Part shown: positions 7,027 through 13,529 of the stretch, piece after piece
Layout of the letters: each line of letters starts with the position of its first letter
How positions within the stretch are numbered: position 1 is the first letter of the stretch
Assembly: GCA_947628685.1 (NCBI GenBank)
Contig: CANRAT010000019.1
Span: forward strand, 1-22,658
Source: an uncultured Bacilli bacterium
GTDB lineage: Bacteria > Bacillota_I > Bacilli_A > RF39 > UBA660
DNA length: 22,658 bases
Reading direction: 5' to 3'
Made by a program: the position numbers and the translations under genes
Notes under the pieces: model-generated
Seen by the model: the letters and a program-made list of their open reading frames with translations, nothing else
The model's database searches: none
What the model was told of the DNA's origin: nothing

Positions 7027-7488
7027 ATGAGGGAAAGACATTACTATATATATAGAAAAGATAACAATAAAGAAATCATATATATAGATTATGACAAATT
7101 AAAAGGATTTGGAATATCCCCTAAAAACAATGTTAAATACGATGGTGTCATCGTAAATAAAATGGTAATAATAAAACCATCTATGATAGAGAAAGTTCTA
7201 AAGAAAAAAATTAAAAGAAAATTAGATTTATATTTAAAATTTATAATAAAGTATATTGAGACTGATGATGAAAGTGGAGATGCATTAAAAGAAGCACTTA
7301 ATGATTTATCTAGATATAAAAATATAGTACAGTATAAATATAAAAAATATTTAGATGATAAATATTTAGAAATATTACTTAAAAAAATTGCTATACTTGA
7401 ATACGAATTAAATTCTAAATTAATAGATATAAAACAAATAGATTATGATTACACTCCTGAAGAAGTGACAACACACAAAAGGAGATAA
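7027..7488 (+). CDS. Unknown basic, helical protein
   Basis: I do not recognise this 153-aa protein. It is Lys/Tyr/Ile-rich, begins with beta-like segments (RHYYIYRKDNNKEIIYIDYD), then has VIVNKMVIIKPSMIEKVLKK, a strongly basic KKKIKRKLDLYLKF stretch, and helices that could form a coiled coil (DALKEALNDLSRYKNIV; YLEILLKKIAILEYELNSKL). No transmembrane helix or signal peptide is seen. It starts 4 nt after trmD and ends 4 nt before the next unknown gene, so it should be in the same operon. The basic helix suggests RNA or DNA binding, which is only inference. The start codon has a weak ribosome-binding site, suggesting coupling with trmD. Confidence 0.75.
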   Translation: MRERHYYIYRKDNNKEIIYIDYDKLKGFGISPKNNVKYDGVIVNKMVIIKPSMIEKVLKKKIKRKLDLYLKFIIKYIETDDESGDALKEALNDLSRYKNIVQYKYKKYLDDKYLEILLKKIAILEYELNSKLIDIKQIDYDYTPEEVTTHKRR

Positions 7489-7492
7489 TATT

Positions 7493-8173
7493 ATGGTTAA
7501 CTATAAATTAGGAATTATAAATAATGGTATAAAAGAGATAAATTTAGATTCATTAACTACAATAAAAGACTTAAAGTACTTGGATAAATTAACAAGTAGT
7601 TTTAAAAGCGAAGTAGAACTTAAAGAATTTTTATATAGAAAAGGAATAATATCTAATAATGATTTAAAAGGATATATAAGAGTTGTTTATAAGTATAAAA
7701 ATTCAGAAAAAATGCTTAAAGTAATATATAGAGATGATTTTAAATATTTAGATAGTGAATATTTAAGAAATATAATTATGAGTTTATCAAATGATATTGA
7801 TTTTCTAGTACAACTTGCTAATCACTATGACAATAATAATATAGGTTATCTTCAAAAAGATAATGTAAGTGATATAAGAGCCTATATTAGAAGTGTAAGA
7901 CTTAATAATAATCGTACGTATTATTCTAGTATGCTATATTCTGCAATAAATGATTTATTTAAAAGAGCAACTTCTACATATTCAAAAGATTCATCTGAAT
8001 ATATAGAAAACTATAGAACTTTAAGAGACCTTGCAATATTCATAATTAATTATCAAAATAAATATGATATTAAAAAATATTCAAATAAAGATAATTCAAA
8101 TAACTTATCTAGTCAAATATTATTTACAGACTTTATAGATGATTTAGATAAAAAAATTAAAAGAAAAATTTAA
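7493..8173 (+). CDS. Unknown protein of trmD operon end
   Basis: I do not recognise this 226-aa protein. It is soluble-looking, has no signal peptide, and is rich in Asn, Asp, Lys and Tyr. The N-terminal section (LGIINNGIKEINLDSLTTIKDL) looks like a short beta hairpin. The middle is mainly helical with VELKEFLYRKGIISNNDLKG, IRVVYKYKNSEKMLKVIYRD, and LRNIIMSLSNDIDFLVQLAN. The C-terminus is basic (DDLDKKIKRKI). A strong AAAGGAG ribosome-binding site precedes the start, stronger than most here. A terminator follows at 8190, so this gene ends the trmH-rimM-trmD run. It keeps company with the other unknown gene at 7027 and may share its role. Confidence 0.75.
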   Translation: MVNYKLGIINNGIKEINLDSLTTIKDLKYLDKLTSSFKSEVELKEFLYRKGIISNNDLKGYIRVVYKYKNSEKMLKVIYRDDFKYLDSEYLRNIIMSLSNDIDFLVQLANHYDNNNIGYLQKDNVSDIRAYIRSVRLNNNRTYYSSMLYSAINDLFKRATSTYSKDSSEYIENYRTLRDLAIFIINYQNKYDIKKYSNKDNSNNLSSQILFTDFIDDLDKKIKRKI

Positions 8174-8189
8174 TTTATAGTTAACCAAT

Positions 8190-8209
8190 GTGAGATTTTC
8201 TCACTTTTT
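8190..8209 (+). terminator. Rho-independent terminator at the end of the trmD run
   Basis: The perfect stem GTGAGA/TCTCAC (8190-8195, 8199-8204) with a 3-nt loop is followed by TTTTT, immediately ahead of the ireB promoter. Confidence 0.8.
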
Positions 8210-8210
8210 A

Positions 8211-8239
8211 TTTACAATTTTTTCAAAACATGGTAAAAT
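8211..8239 (+). promoter_or_regulatory. Sigma-A-type promoter of the ireB operon
   Basis: TTTACA (8211-8216), 17 nt, TAAAAT (8234-8239), 30 nt upstream of the ireB ATG. Confidence 0.7.
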
Positions 8240-8269
8240 GTTATTGTATTCATAGAAAAGAGTGATAGT

Positions 8270-8515
8270 ATGGGAGATACAAAAATATATGATTCAAGCG
8301 AATTTCAAAACGAATATGTTTCAAGTATAGTTAAAGAAGTCGCTTCAATATTAGAAGAAAGAGGTTACAATCCTGTAAATCAAATAGTAGGTTATTTAAT
8401 GAGTGGTGATCCAGGGTATATATCAAGTCATAAAGAAGCAAGAAATAAAATAACTGAATTTGATAGAACTAAAATATTGGAAACAATTGTAGAAGACTTT
8501 TTAAATAAAAAATGA
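8270..8515 (+). CDS. ireB: IreB family regulatory phosphoprotein (UPF0297, YrzL)
   Basis: This 81-aa protein belongs to the UPF0297/IreB family. Blocks are YDSSEFQNEYVSSIVKEVAS, LEERGYNPVNQIVGYLMSGD, PGYISSHKEARNKI, and EFDRTKILETIVEDFL, covering the whole family length. In Enterococcus faecalis IreB is a substrate of the Ser/Thr kinase IreK and modulates envelope stress and cephalosporin tolerance. It opens the conserved run ireB-ruvX-DUF1292-mltG-trmR, the same order as yrzL-yrrK-yrzB-yrrL-yrrM in B. subtilis; the usual alaS upstream neighbour is absent. Its TGA stop overlaps the ATG of ruvX. Confidence 0.95.
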   Translation: MGDTKIYDSSEFQNEYVSSIVKEVASILEERGYNPVNQIVGYLMSGDPGYISSHKEARNKITEFDRTKILETIVEDFLNKK

Positions 8516-8937
8516 GATATTTAGGTTTGGATCTTGGCACACGTACCTTAGGTATTTCAATAAGTGATACTACTAGAACTATCGCTAGTACTTTGAAGAC
8601 AATTAAATTTGATGGAAATTATGACTCTTTAATACCAGAATTAAGAGAAATAATAAATGAATATCAAATCTCTAAAATAATTTTAGGATTTCCTAAAAAT
8701 ATGAATAATACAATTGGTGAAAGTGCTTCTTTAGCAATGAATTTTAAAGAAAAATTAATTAATATTTTAAATATAGAAGTAATACTTCAAGATGAGAGGT
8801 TAACGACGAAAGAAGCAACAAATTATATGCTAGAAGCAGATATATCTAGAAAAAAAAGAAAGAAAAAAGTAGATAGTTTAGCTGCTAATATAATTCTTCA
8901 AACATATTTAGATAAAGAAAAAGGAGGAAAATTATGA
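8512..8937 (+). CDS. ruvX: Holliday junction resolvase-like RuvX/YqgF
   Basis: This 141-aa protein has the RNase H-like fold of the YqgF family. The motifs are GLDLGTRTLG (first catalytic Asp), KIILGFPKNMNNTIGESA, LQDERLTTKEA (second acidic site), and VDSLAANIILQTYLD (third Asp). Members are described both as putative Holliday junction resolvases and as the nuclease that trims the 5' end of pre-16S rRNA. The ATG overlaps the ireB stop and the TGA overlaps the ATG of the next gene, so translation is coupled on both sides. An AAAGGAGG site just before the end serves the next gene. Confidence 0.95.
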   Translation: MRYLGLDLGTRTLGISISDTTRTIASTLKTIKFDGNYDSLIPELREIINEYQISKIILGFPKNMNNTIGESASLAMNFKEKLINILNIEVILQDERLTTKEATNYMLEADISRKKRKKKVDSLAANIILQTYLDKEKGGKL

Positions 8938-9218
8938 AAGAAGAAACAATGACATTTAAAGTGGTTAATGATGAAGGTAAAGAAATAGAGTGTGAAGTTT
9001 TATTCACATTTGAATCTGATGAAACAAAGAAAAATTATATAGTATATACAGACAATACTATAGATGAAGAGGGAAATACGAAAGTATATGCATCAATATA
9101 TAATCCTGATCAAGATGAGACAAAATTACTTCCAATAGAGACAGAAAAAGAATGGAAAATTATTGAAACTATTTTAGATGAATTACAAAACGATGCGAAG
9201 GGAGAGGAGAATAAGTAA
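8934..9218 (+). CDS. DUF1292 protein (YrzB type)
   Basis: This 94-aa acidic protein of the DUF1292/YrzB family has FKVVNDEGKEIECEVLFTFE, the block KKNYIVYTDNTIDEEGNTKV, YASIYNPDQDETKLLPIETE and KEWKIIETILDELQ. The function is unknown; the gene sits between ruvX and mltG in most Bacilli and Clostridia. A strong AAAGGAGGAA site precedes the ATG at 8934. Its stop codon (9216-9218) lies in the loop of a hairpin (9207-9227) just upstream of mltG, so translation to its end would open that hairpin. Confidence 0.93.
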   Translation: MKEETMTFKVVNDEGKEIECEVLFTFESDETKKNYIVYTDNTIDEEGNTKVYASIYNPDQDETKLLPIETEKEWKIIETILDELQNDAKGEENK

Positions 9219-9227
9219 TTTATTCTC
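9207..9227 (+). promoter_or_regulatory. Hairpin between DUF1292 and mltG that overlaps the ribosome-binding site
   Basis: GAGAATAA (9207-9214) and TTATTCTC (9220-9227) form a perfect 8-bp stem with a 5-nt loop. AGGGAG (9199-9204) lies just upstream and AGGAG (9205-9209) overlaps the stem; the mltG ATG (9235) lies 7 nt beyond it. Folding would either hide AGGAG or bring AGGGAG close to the start. The tail TTGTTTT also makes a weak attenuator possible. Confidence 0.5.
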
Positions 9228-9234
9228 TTGTTTT

Positions 9235-10320
9235 ATGAAGAAGTTAGTAATTAAAATAATCATATCTATAATAAGTTTAGTCGCACTACTTATTTTAGGT
9301 TTCATACTATTTTATAATATAAATTTAAAAGCCGTTAGCAGTAATTCTATAGAAGTAAATTTTATGGTTGAAAGTGGTAGTACCTACTATGATGTTATTT
9401 CAAAATTAAAAAAAGAAGGATTAATAAAAAGCGAAATATGTTTTAAACTTTATATAAAATTTAATAAAGTAAACGATATACAAGCAGGTACATACAAATT
9501 AAATAAAAATATGAGTGTTAAACAGATTGTAGAGTTATTTAAAAAAGGTAATACATATAATCCTGATGCAATTGTAATAACATTTAAAGAAGGTAAAAAT
9601 ATGCGTAATATTGCAAAAACTATTTCTGAATTTACAAATAATACAGAAACAGACGTATATAATTTACTTCAAGATACAAAATATCTACAAACACTTATAG
9701 ATGAATATTGGTTTATAGATGATAATATCCTAAAAGAAGGAATTTATTATTCACTAGAAGGATATTTATATCCAAATACATATGAATTTAAAAATAAAGA
9801 TGTAAAAGTAGAAGAAATATTTAAAGTAATGCTAGATGAAATGGATAAGCAATTATCGGATTATAAAGAAGATTTACAAAATAGTAAATATTCTATACAT
9901 GAGATTTTAACTTTAGCATCAATAGTAGAACTTGAAGGGGCAAATAGTAAAGATAGAGAAGGAATTGCTCAAGTATTTTATAATAGACTAAATTCTAATT
10001 GGAGTTTAGGAAGTGATGTTACAACATATTATGCAGAAAAAATTGAATTAAGTGAAAGAGATCTTTATAAATCTGAAATAGATGAGGCAAATGATTATAA
10101 TACTAGAAGTAGTTATTTAGCTGGTAAACTTCCTATTGGACCTATTTGTAATCCAAGTATAGATTCAATAAAAGCAACATTATTCCCAGATACTAGTAAT
10201 ACTTATTATTATTTCGTATCAGATAAAAATGGAAACACACATTTTTCATCTACATATCAGGAACACATACAAATTCGTGATGAACTTATAAAGGATGATT
10301 TATGGTACAATTACGAATAG
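9235..10320 (+). CDS. mltG: Endolytic murein transglycosylase MltG
   Basis: MltG cuts nascent peptidoglycan strands and sets glycan length. The 361-aa product has an N-terminal anchor helix (MKKLVIKIIISIISLVALLI then LGFILFYN), a LysM-like segment (VESGSTYYDVISKLKKEGLI), and the YceG catalytic domain. That domain includes LEGYLYPNTYEF, the catalytic-region ASIVELEGANSKDREGIAQVFYNRL, LGSDVTTYY, LPIGPICNPSIDSIKA and a YYYFVSDKNGNTHFSSTYQEH end. The ATG at 9235 is chosen because it starts the anchor; an in-frame ATG at 9178 would overlap DUF1292 and add a charged stretch. No normal ribosome-binding site lies right before 9235, and a hairpin occupies the place. The end overlaps trmR by 19 nt. Its presence shows a cell wall. 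Confidence 0.93.
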   Translation: MKKLVIKIIISIISLVALLILGFILFYNINLKAVSSNSIEVNFMVESGSTYYDVISKLKKEGLIKSEICFKLYIKFNKVNDIQAGTYKLNKNMSVKQIVELFKKGNTYNPDAIVITFKEGKNMRNIAKTISEFTNNTETDVYNLLQDTKYLQTLIDEYWFIDDNILKEGIYYSLEGYLYPNTYEFKNKDVKVEEIFKVMLDEMDKQLSDYKEDLQNSKYSIHEILTLASIVELEGANSKDREGIAQVFYNRLNSNWSLGSDVTTYYAEKIELSERDLYKSEIDEANDYNTRSSYLAGKLPIGPICNPSIDSIKATLFPDTSNTYYYFVSDKNGNTHFSSTYQEHIQIRDELIKDDLWYNYE

Positions 10321-10886
10321 AAAATTTAGAAGAGTATGCTAAAGATAATAATATTCCAATAATGCAAAAAGATGGTATTGAATTCTTATGTAAAATCATC
10401 AAAGAAAATAATATTAAGAATATCCTAGAAATAGGAACTGCAATTGGATATTCTGCAATAAAAATGGCATCAGTAAATAATGATATTAAAGTAACAACAA
10501 TAGAAAGAAATAAACAAATATTTGATATTGCAGTTAAAAATATAGAAAATTTTAATCTAAAAAATAGGATAAACATAATAAATGAAGATGCATTAGATAT
10601 TGATATTAAAGATAAATTTGATTTAATATTTATAGATGCAGCTAAAAGTCAGTATATAAAATTTTTCCTTAAATTCGATAAAAATCTTAATAAAAATGGA
10701 ATAATAGTTACTGATAATTTATCTTTCCATGGACTTGTTTATGATGATAGTAAAACAAACAATAGAAATACAAAACAATTAGTAAGAAAAATTAGAAACT
10801 ATATAGAATTTTTAAAAAATAATGAAAATTATGAAACTACATTTTATAGCCTTGGAGATGGAGTTTCTGTGTCAATTAAAAAATGA
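10302..10886 (+). CDS. trmR: TrmR-like tRNA 5-hydroxyuridine methyltransferase (O-methyltransferase family)
   Basis: This 194-aa class I S-adenosylmethionine methyltransferase has the binding motif ILEIGTAIGYSAIKMA, the acidic strand end VTTIERN, DALDIDI, the metal-site region LIFIDAAKSQY and GIIVTDN. The O-methyltransferase fold and its place right after mltG match B. subtilis yrrM (trmR), which methylates 5-hydroxyuridine at tRNA position 34 to 5-methoxyuridine. The family also includes catechol O-methyltransferases, so the RNA role rests partly on gene order. The start at 10302 lies inside mltG and is preceded by AAGGATG. The TGA stop overlaps the start of a terminator stem. The B. subtilis neighbours yrrN/yrrO (peptidases) are absent. 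Confidence 0.85.
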   Translation: MVQLRIENLEEYAKDNNIPIMQKDGIEFLCKIIKENNIKNILEIGTAIGYSAIKMASVNNDIKVTTIERNKQIFDIAVKNIENFNLKNRINIINEDALDIDIKDKFDLIFIDAAKSQYIKFFLKFDKNLNKNGIIVTDNLSFHGLVYDDSKTNNRNTKQLVRKIRNYIEFLKNNENYETTFYSLGDGVSVSIKK

Positions 10887-10908
10887 ATAGATTTTTCTAT
10901 TCTTTTTT
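10885..10908 (+). terminator. Rho-independent terminator of the ireB-trmR operon
   Basis: The perfect 7-bp stem GAATAGA/TCTATTC (10885-10891, 10896-10902) with a TTTT loop is followed by six T. It begins inside the trmR stop codon. Confidence 0.85.
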
Positions 10909-10909
10909 A

Positions 10910-10938
10910 ATGACAATTTGATTTTTGTGTTGTATAAT
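10910..10938 (+). promoter_or_regulatory. Sigma-A-type promoter of the interrupted mnmA
   Basis: ATGACA (10910-10915), 17 nt, TATAAT (10933-10938), then AGAGGTGA before the ATG at 10963. It adjoins the preceding terminator. Confidence 0.65.
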
Positions 10939-11290
10939 TAACGTAGATTTAAGAGGTGACGTATGAAAAAAGTTGTAATTGGAATGAGTGGAGGAGTAGA
11001 TAGCAGTGTTGCTGCTATAATGCTTCAAAAAGAAGGTTATGAAGTAATTGGTTTATTTATGAGAAATTGGGATTCTTATGCTGATGGTGAGTTAATAGGC
11101 GCACCGACTACAAGTAAAGGTATATGTCCACAAGAGGTTGATTATAACGATGCCAAAGCAGTATGTGAAAAGTTAGAAATTCCTTTATATAGAAAAGATT
11201 TTATAAAAGAATATTGGGATTATGTATTCACATATTTTCTTGCCTACTAGGAAAGTGCTTGGTAAAAAATATAAAAAATAATTAAAACTA

Positions 11291-11319
11291 TTTACAAACA
11301 TTTGTTTGTATGATATAAT
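11291..11319 (+). promoter_or_regulatory. Promoter of tnpB, with internal hairpin
   Basis: TTTACA (11291-11296), 17 nt, TATAAT (11314-11319). The spacer contains most of a 7-bp inverted repeat TACAAAC/GTTTGTA (11293-11299, 11304-11310) that could be an operator or part of the left-end structure. Confidence 0.7.
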
Positions 11320-11339
11320 TATCTTATCGAGGTGATATG

Positions 11340-12482
11340 ATGAACATTATAAGAGGTTATGTATTTAGATTATATCCTAACTTAGAACAACAAGAGTTAA
11401 TAGAAAAATCATTTGGTTGTTCAAGATTTATATATAATTATTTCTTAAATAAATATCCAAACTTTATAAATGCATATAAATGTTGTAATGAATTAAAAGA
11501 TCTATTAAATGAATATGAATGGTTAAAAGAAGTAGATAGTTGTTTACTTAGAAATAGTATATTTAATTTAGATAATGCATTTAAAAGATACAATGAAACT
11601 ATAGGAAATAAACCAAAATTTAAATCAAAGAATAAAAGTAGAAAATCATATAAAACAAATAACATTATAAGTAGTTATAAAGGTAAAACATATAACTCAA
11701 TAAAAATAGATTTAAATAAAAATATAATCATATTACCAAAACTAAAAGAAATAAAAATAAGAGGATATAGAAATTTAAGTGAAATAAAAGGAAATATAAA
11801 GAGTGCGACAATATATAAAGAAGCAAATAAATATTATGTAAGTATAACAGTAGAAGATATTATAGAAGTACCTAAATTTATACCAACAAAAATAGTAGGA
11901 ATAGATTTAGGAATAAAAGATTTAATAGTAACGAGTGATGGAATAGTAAAAGAGAATAAAAAAGTAATAGAGAAATATGAAAAGAAAATAAAAGGATTAA
12001 ATAGATGGTTATCAAGAAGTAAACTTGGAAGTAAAAACAAAAATAAAGTAAAAATAAAATTAGGAAGAACCTATCAAAAATTAAAAAATGCAAGGAAATA
12101 TCTCATACATTTAATAAGTAAAGAAATAGTTAGTGAAAATGACATAATAGTAACAGAGAAGTTAAAAATAAAAGAAATGGTAAAAGGACAACTTTCAAAA
12201 AAGATATATGATGCATCATGGGCAGAATTAATAAGAGAGTTAGAATATAAGAGTAAATGGAGAAACAAAAAATTTTATCAAATAGATACATATTATCCAA
12301 GTAGTCAAATATGTTCAAGATGTGGATATCAGAATAAAAAAGTAAAAGATTTAAGAATAAGAAAGTGGGAATGTCCAAACTGTTTAAACTTAAATGAAAG
12401 AGATTTGAGTGCAAGTATAAATATAATGTTTGAAGGTTTAAAATTATATATGAAGAATGGCTTAGAACTGCAAGTCAAGTAA
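11340..12482 (+). CDS. tnpB: RNA-guided endonuclease TnpB (IS200/IS605 family)
   Basis: TnpB is the transposon-encoded nuclease related to Cas12 that cuts DNA under guidance of an RNA from the right end of its element, favouring element retention. The 380-aa protein has the N-terminal helix-turn-helix region (YPNLEQQELIEKSFGCSRF) and a split RuvC domain. Asp189 is in VGIDLGI, Glu273 in VTEKLKI, and Asp355 in ERDLSASINI. A zinc finger CSRCGYQNKK...CPNC lies between the last two. All three acidic residues and four Cys are present, so the nuclease looks intact. The start at 11340 has GGTG 5 nt upstream, though ATG 11337 is also possible. Stop 12480-12482 is followed by the structured right end. 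It reads in the same direction as the host gene. Confidence 0.93.
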   Translation: MNIIRGYVFRLYPNLEQQELIEKSFGCSRFIYNYFLNKYPNFINAYKCCNELKDLLNEYEWLKEVDSCLLRNSIFNLDNAFKRYNETIGNKPKFKSKNKSRKSYKTNNIISSYKGKTYNSIKIDLNKNIIILPKLKEIKIRGYRNLSEIKGNIKSATIYKEANKYYVSITVEDIIEVPKFIPTKIVGIDLGIKDLIVTSDGIVKENKKVIEKYEKKIKGLNRWLSRSKLGSKNKNKVKIKLGRTYQKLKNARKYLIHLISKEIVSENDIIVTEKLKIKEMVKGQLSKKIYDASWAELIRELEYKSKWRNKKFYQIDTYYPSSQICSRCGYQNKKVKDLRIRKWECPNCLNLNERDLSASINIMFEGLKLYMKNGLELQVK

Positions 12483-12611
12483 AATTTTGACTAATTAAAA
12501 ATGTATTAGGGTAGCAACTATCCGAAATTGGTCTATGGAGAGGCAAAGTCTCAATGAAGTAGAAAAAAATGCCAGTGATGGCATTTAGGTCAAAATTTAT
12601 TTTTGACTTTT
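12483..12611 (+). ncRNA. Right-end omega-RNA (reRNA) candidate
   Basis: The 129 nt between tnpB and the element border is non-coding and rich in hairpins. These are GGGTA/TATCC near 12510-12523, GAGA/TCTC near 12540-12551, AAATGCCA/TGGCATTT (12567-12574, 12579-12586), and GTCAAAA/TTTTGAC (12589-12607). TnpB guide RNAs arise from the 3' end of tnpB and this region and carry their guide in the flanking DNA. The guide here would start at 12612 and read the 3' half of mnmA (GTTCATGAACTA...). The RNA probably starts within tnpB, so the 5' limit is a minimum. The call rests on family knowledge and structure only. Confidence 0.65.
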
Positions 12612-13494
12612 GTTCATGAACTAAAAAAAGGTAGAACTCCAAATCCTGATATAATGTGCAACAAATATATAAAATTTGATATGTTTGCTCGTGAAGCATT
12701 AAAACTTGGCGCAGATTACATTGCAACAGGTCATTATGCAAGATTAGAAAATGGTATCCTTTTAAAAGCACTAGATGAAAATAAAGACCAATCATATTTT
12801 CTAGCCCAAGTAAGTAAAGAACAGTTTAAAAATGTTTTATTCCCACTAGGTAATATAACAAAACAAGAAGTACGTAAAATTGCTTCAGAATATGGACTTA
12901 TTACAGCTAATAAGAAAGATTCTACAGGTATATGCTTTATAGGAGAAAGAAATTTTACTAACTTTCTAAAAAATTATCTACCAAATCAACCTGGCGATAT
13001 AGTAAATATAGATACAAACGAAGTAATAGGTAAACATATAGGACTTATGAACTACACTATAGGACAAAGAAGAGGACTTGATATCGGAGGATTTCCTGAT
13101 AGAATGTTTGTAGTAGGGAAGGATATTACAAAAAATATATTATATATATGTATAGGGGAAGATAATGATTACTTAGTAACTGATTCCTGTATAGTAGATA
13201 ATGTAAACTGGCTTTTCTCATCAAAGCCTAGTAAATGCATGGCTAAATTTAGATATAGACAAAAAGATAATCCAGTAGAATTAGAATATTTAAATGATAA
13301 TGAGATATTAGTAAAATATAAACAAGGTGTTAAAAGAGTAACTAAAGGACAGGCATGTGTATTTTATCAAGGTGATATATGTCTTGGTAGTGGGATTATT
13401 AAAGAAGTAAGAAAAAATAATGAAAAGTTATGGTATTTATAATAAATTAGATTTTTATTATGTTATAAGTATTTAACAACAATTTTGATAAATT

Positions 13495-13523
13495 TTTCTT
13501 TTTTTAGTATAATACTTAGAGGT
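13495..13523 (+). promoter_or_regulatory. Sigma-A-type promoter of mtaB
   Basis: TTGATA (13495-13500), 17 nt, TATAAT (13518-13523), followed by AGAGGTGG before the ATG at 13530. Confidence 0.75.
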
Positions 13524-13529
13524 GGTTAT

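Larger units (their letters stand above)
11239..12611 (+). mobile_element. TnpB-only IS200/IS605-type element (IS1341-like), 1373 bp
   Basis: The element is defined by restoring the mnmA frame around it. TTTT occurs at both edges (11235-11238 and 12608-12611), so the exact borders can slide by up to 4 nt and a 4-bp duplication cannot be told from chance. It has no terminal inverted repeats. The left end folds as CTTgCCTAcTAGGaAAG (11239-11255, one mismatch) and a second hairpin TACAAAC/GTTTGTA is at 11293-11310. The right end closes with hairpin GTCAAAA/TTTTGAC (12589-12607), 4 nt from the border. One gene, tnpB, is inside and no tnpA transposase is present, so movement would need a TnpA in trans. 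Sub-terminal hairpins without inverted repeats fit the single-strand 'peel and paste' family. The intact mnmA halves suggest a recent insertion. Confidence 0.85.
10963..13442 (+). pseudogene. mnmA: mnmA, DxxC type, split by a TnpB element
   Basis: This is a second tRNA 2-thiouridylase, broken in two. The N-terminal part (10963-11238, 92 codons) has the PP-loop IGMSGGVDSS, VIGLFMRNWDSYADGE, and ends EYWDYVFTYF. The C-terminal part (12612-13442) resumes VHELKKGRTPNPDIMCN and carries DSTGICFIGE, YTIGQRRGLDIGG and TKGQACVFYQGD. Joining 11238 to 12612 gives one in-frame 368-aa MnmA of normal length, with the usual TPNPDxxCN active site. No residues appear lost, so the 1373-bp insert at 11239-12611 is the only lesion. 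Read through the insert, the N-terminal part stops at 11250 after four foreign residues. The C-terminal part could start only at a weak TTG. The N-terminal half keeps the ATP site but lacks both catalytic Cys. Loss may be tolerated because an intact mnmA is at 3333-4358. Confidence 0.88.

Noticed and set aside
11878..12414. Minus-strand hydrophobic frames across tnpB
   Set aside because: They are Leu/Phe/Ser-rich reverse images of Lys/Glu-rich coding sequence, with no ribosome-binding site or family match.
11239..12611. The insert in mnmA as a self-splicing IStron (group I intron plus TnpB)
   Set aside because: Only about 98 nt before tnpB and 129 nt after it are non-coding, too little for a usual group I core. 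No border choice that restores the normal frame also gives a 5' exon ending in U and an intron ending in G without adding residues to MnmA.
12603..13442. Functional separate gene from the C-terminal half of mnmA
   Set aside because: The only start is a TTG inside the element's end hairpin with no ribosome-binding site, and the ATP-binding half is missing.
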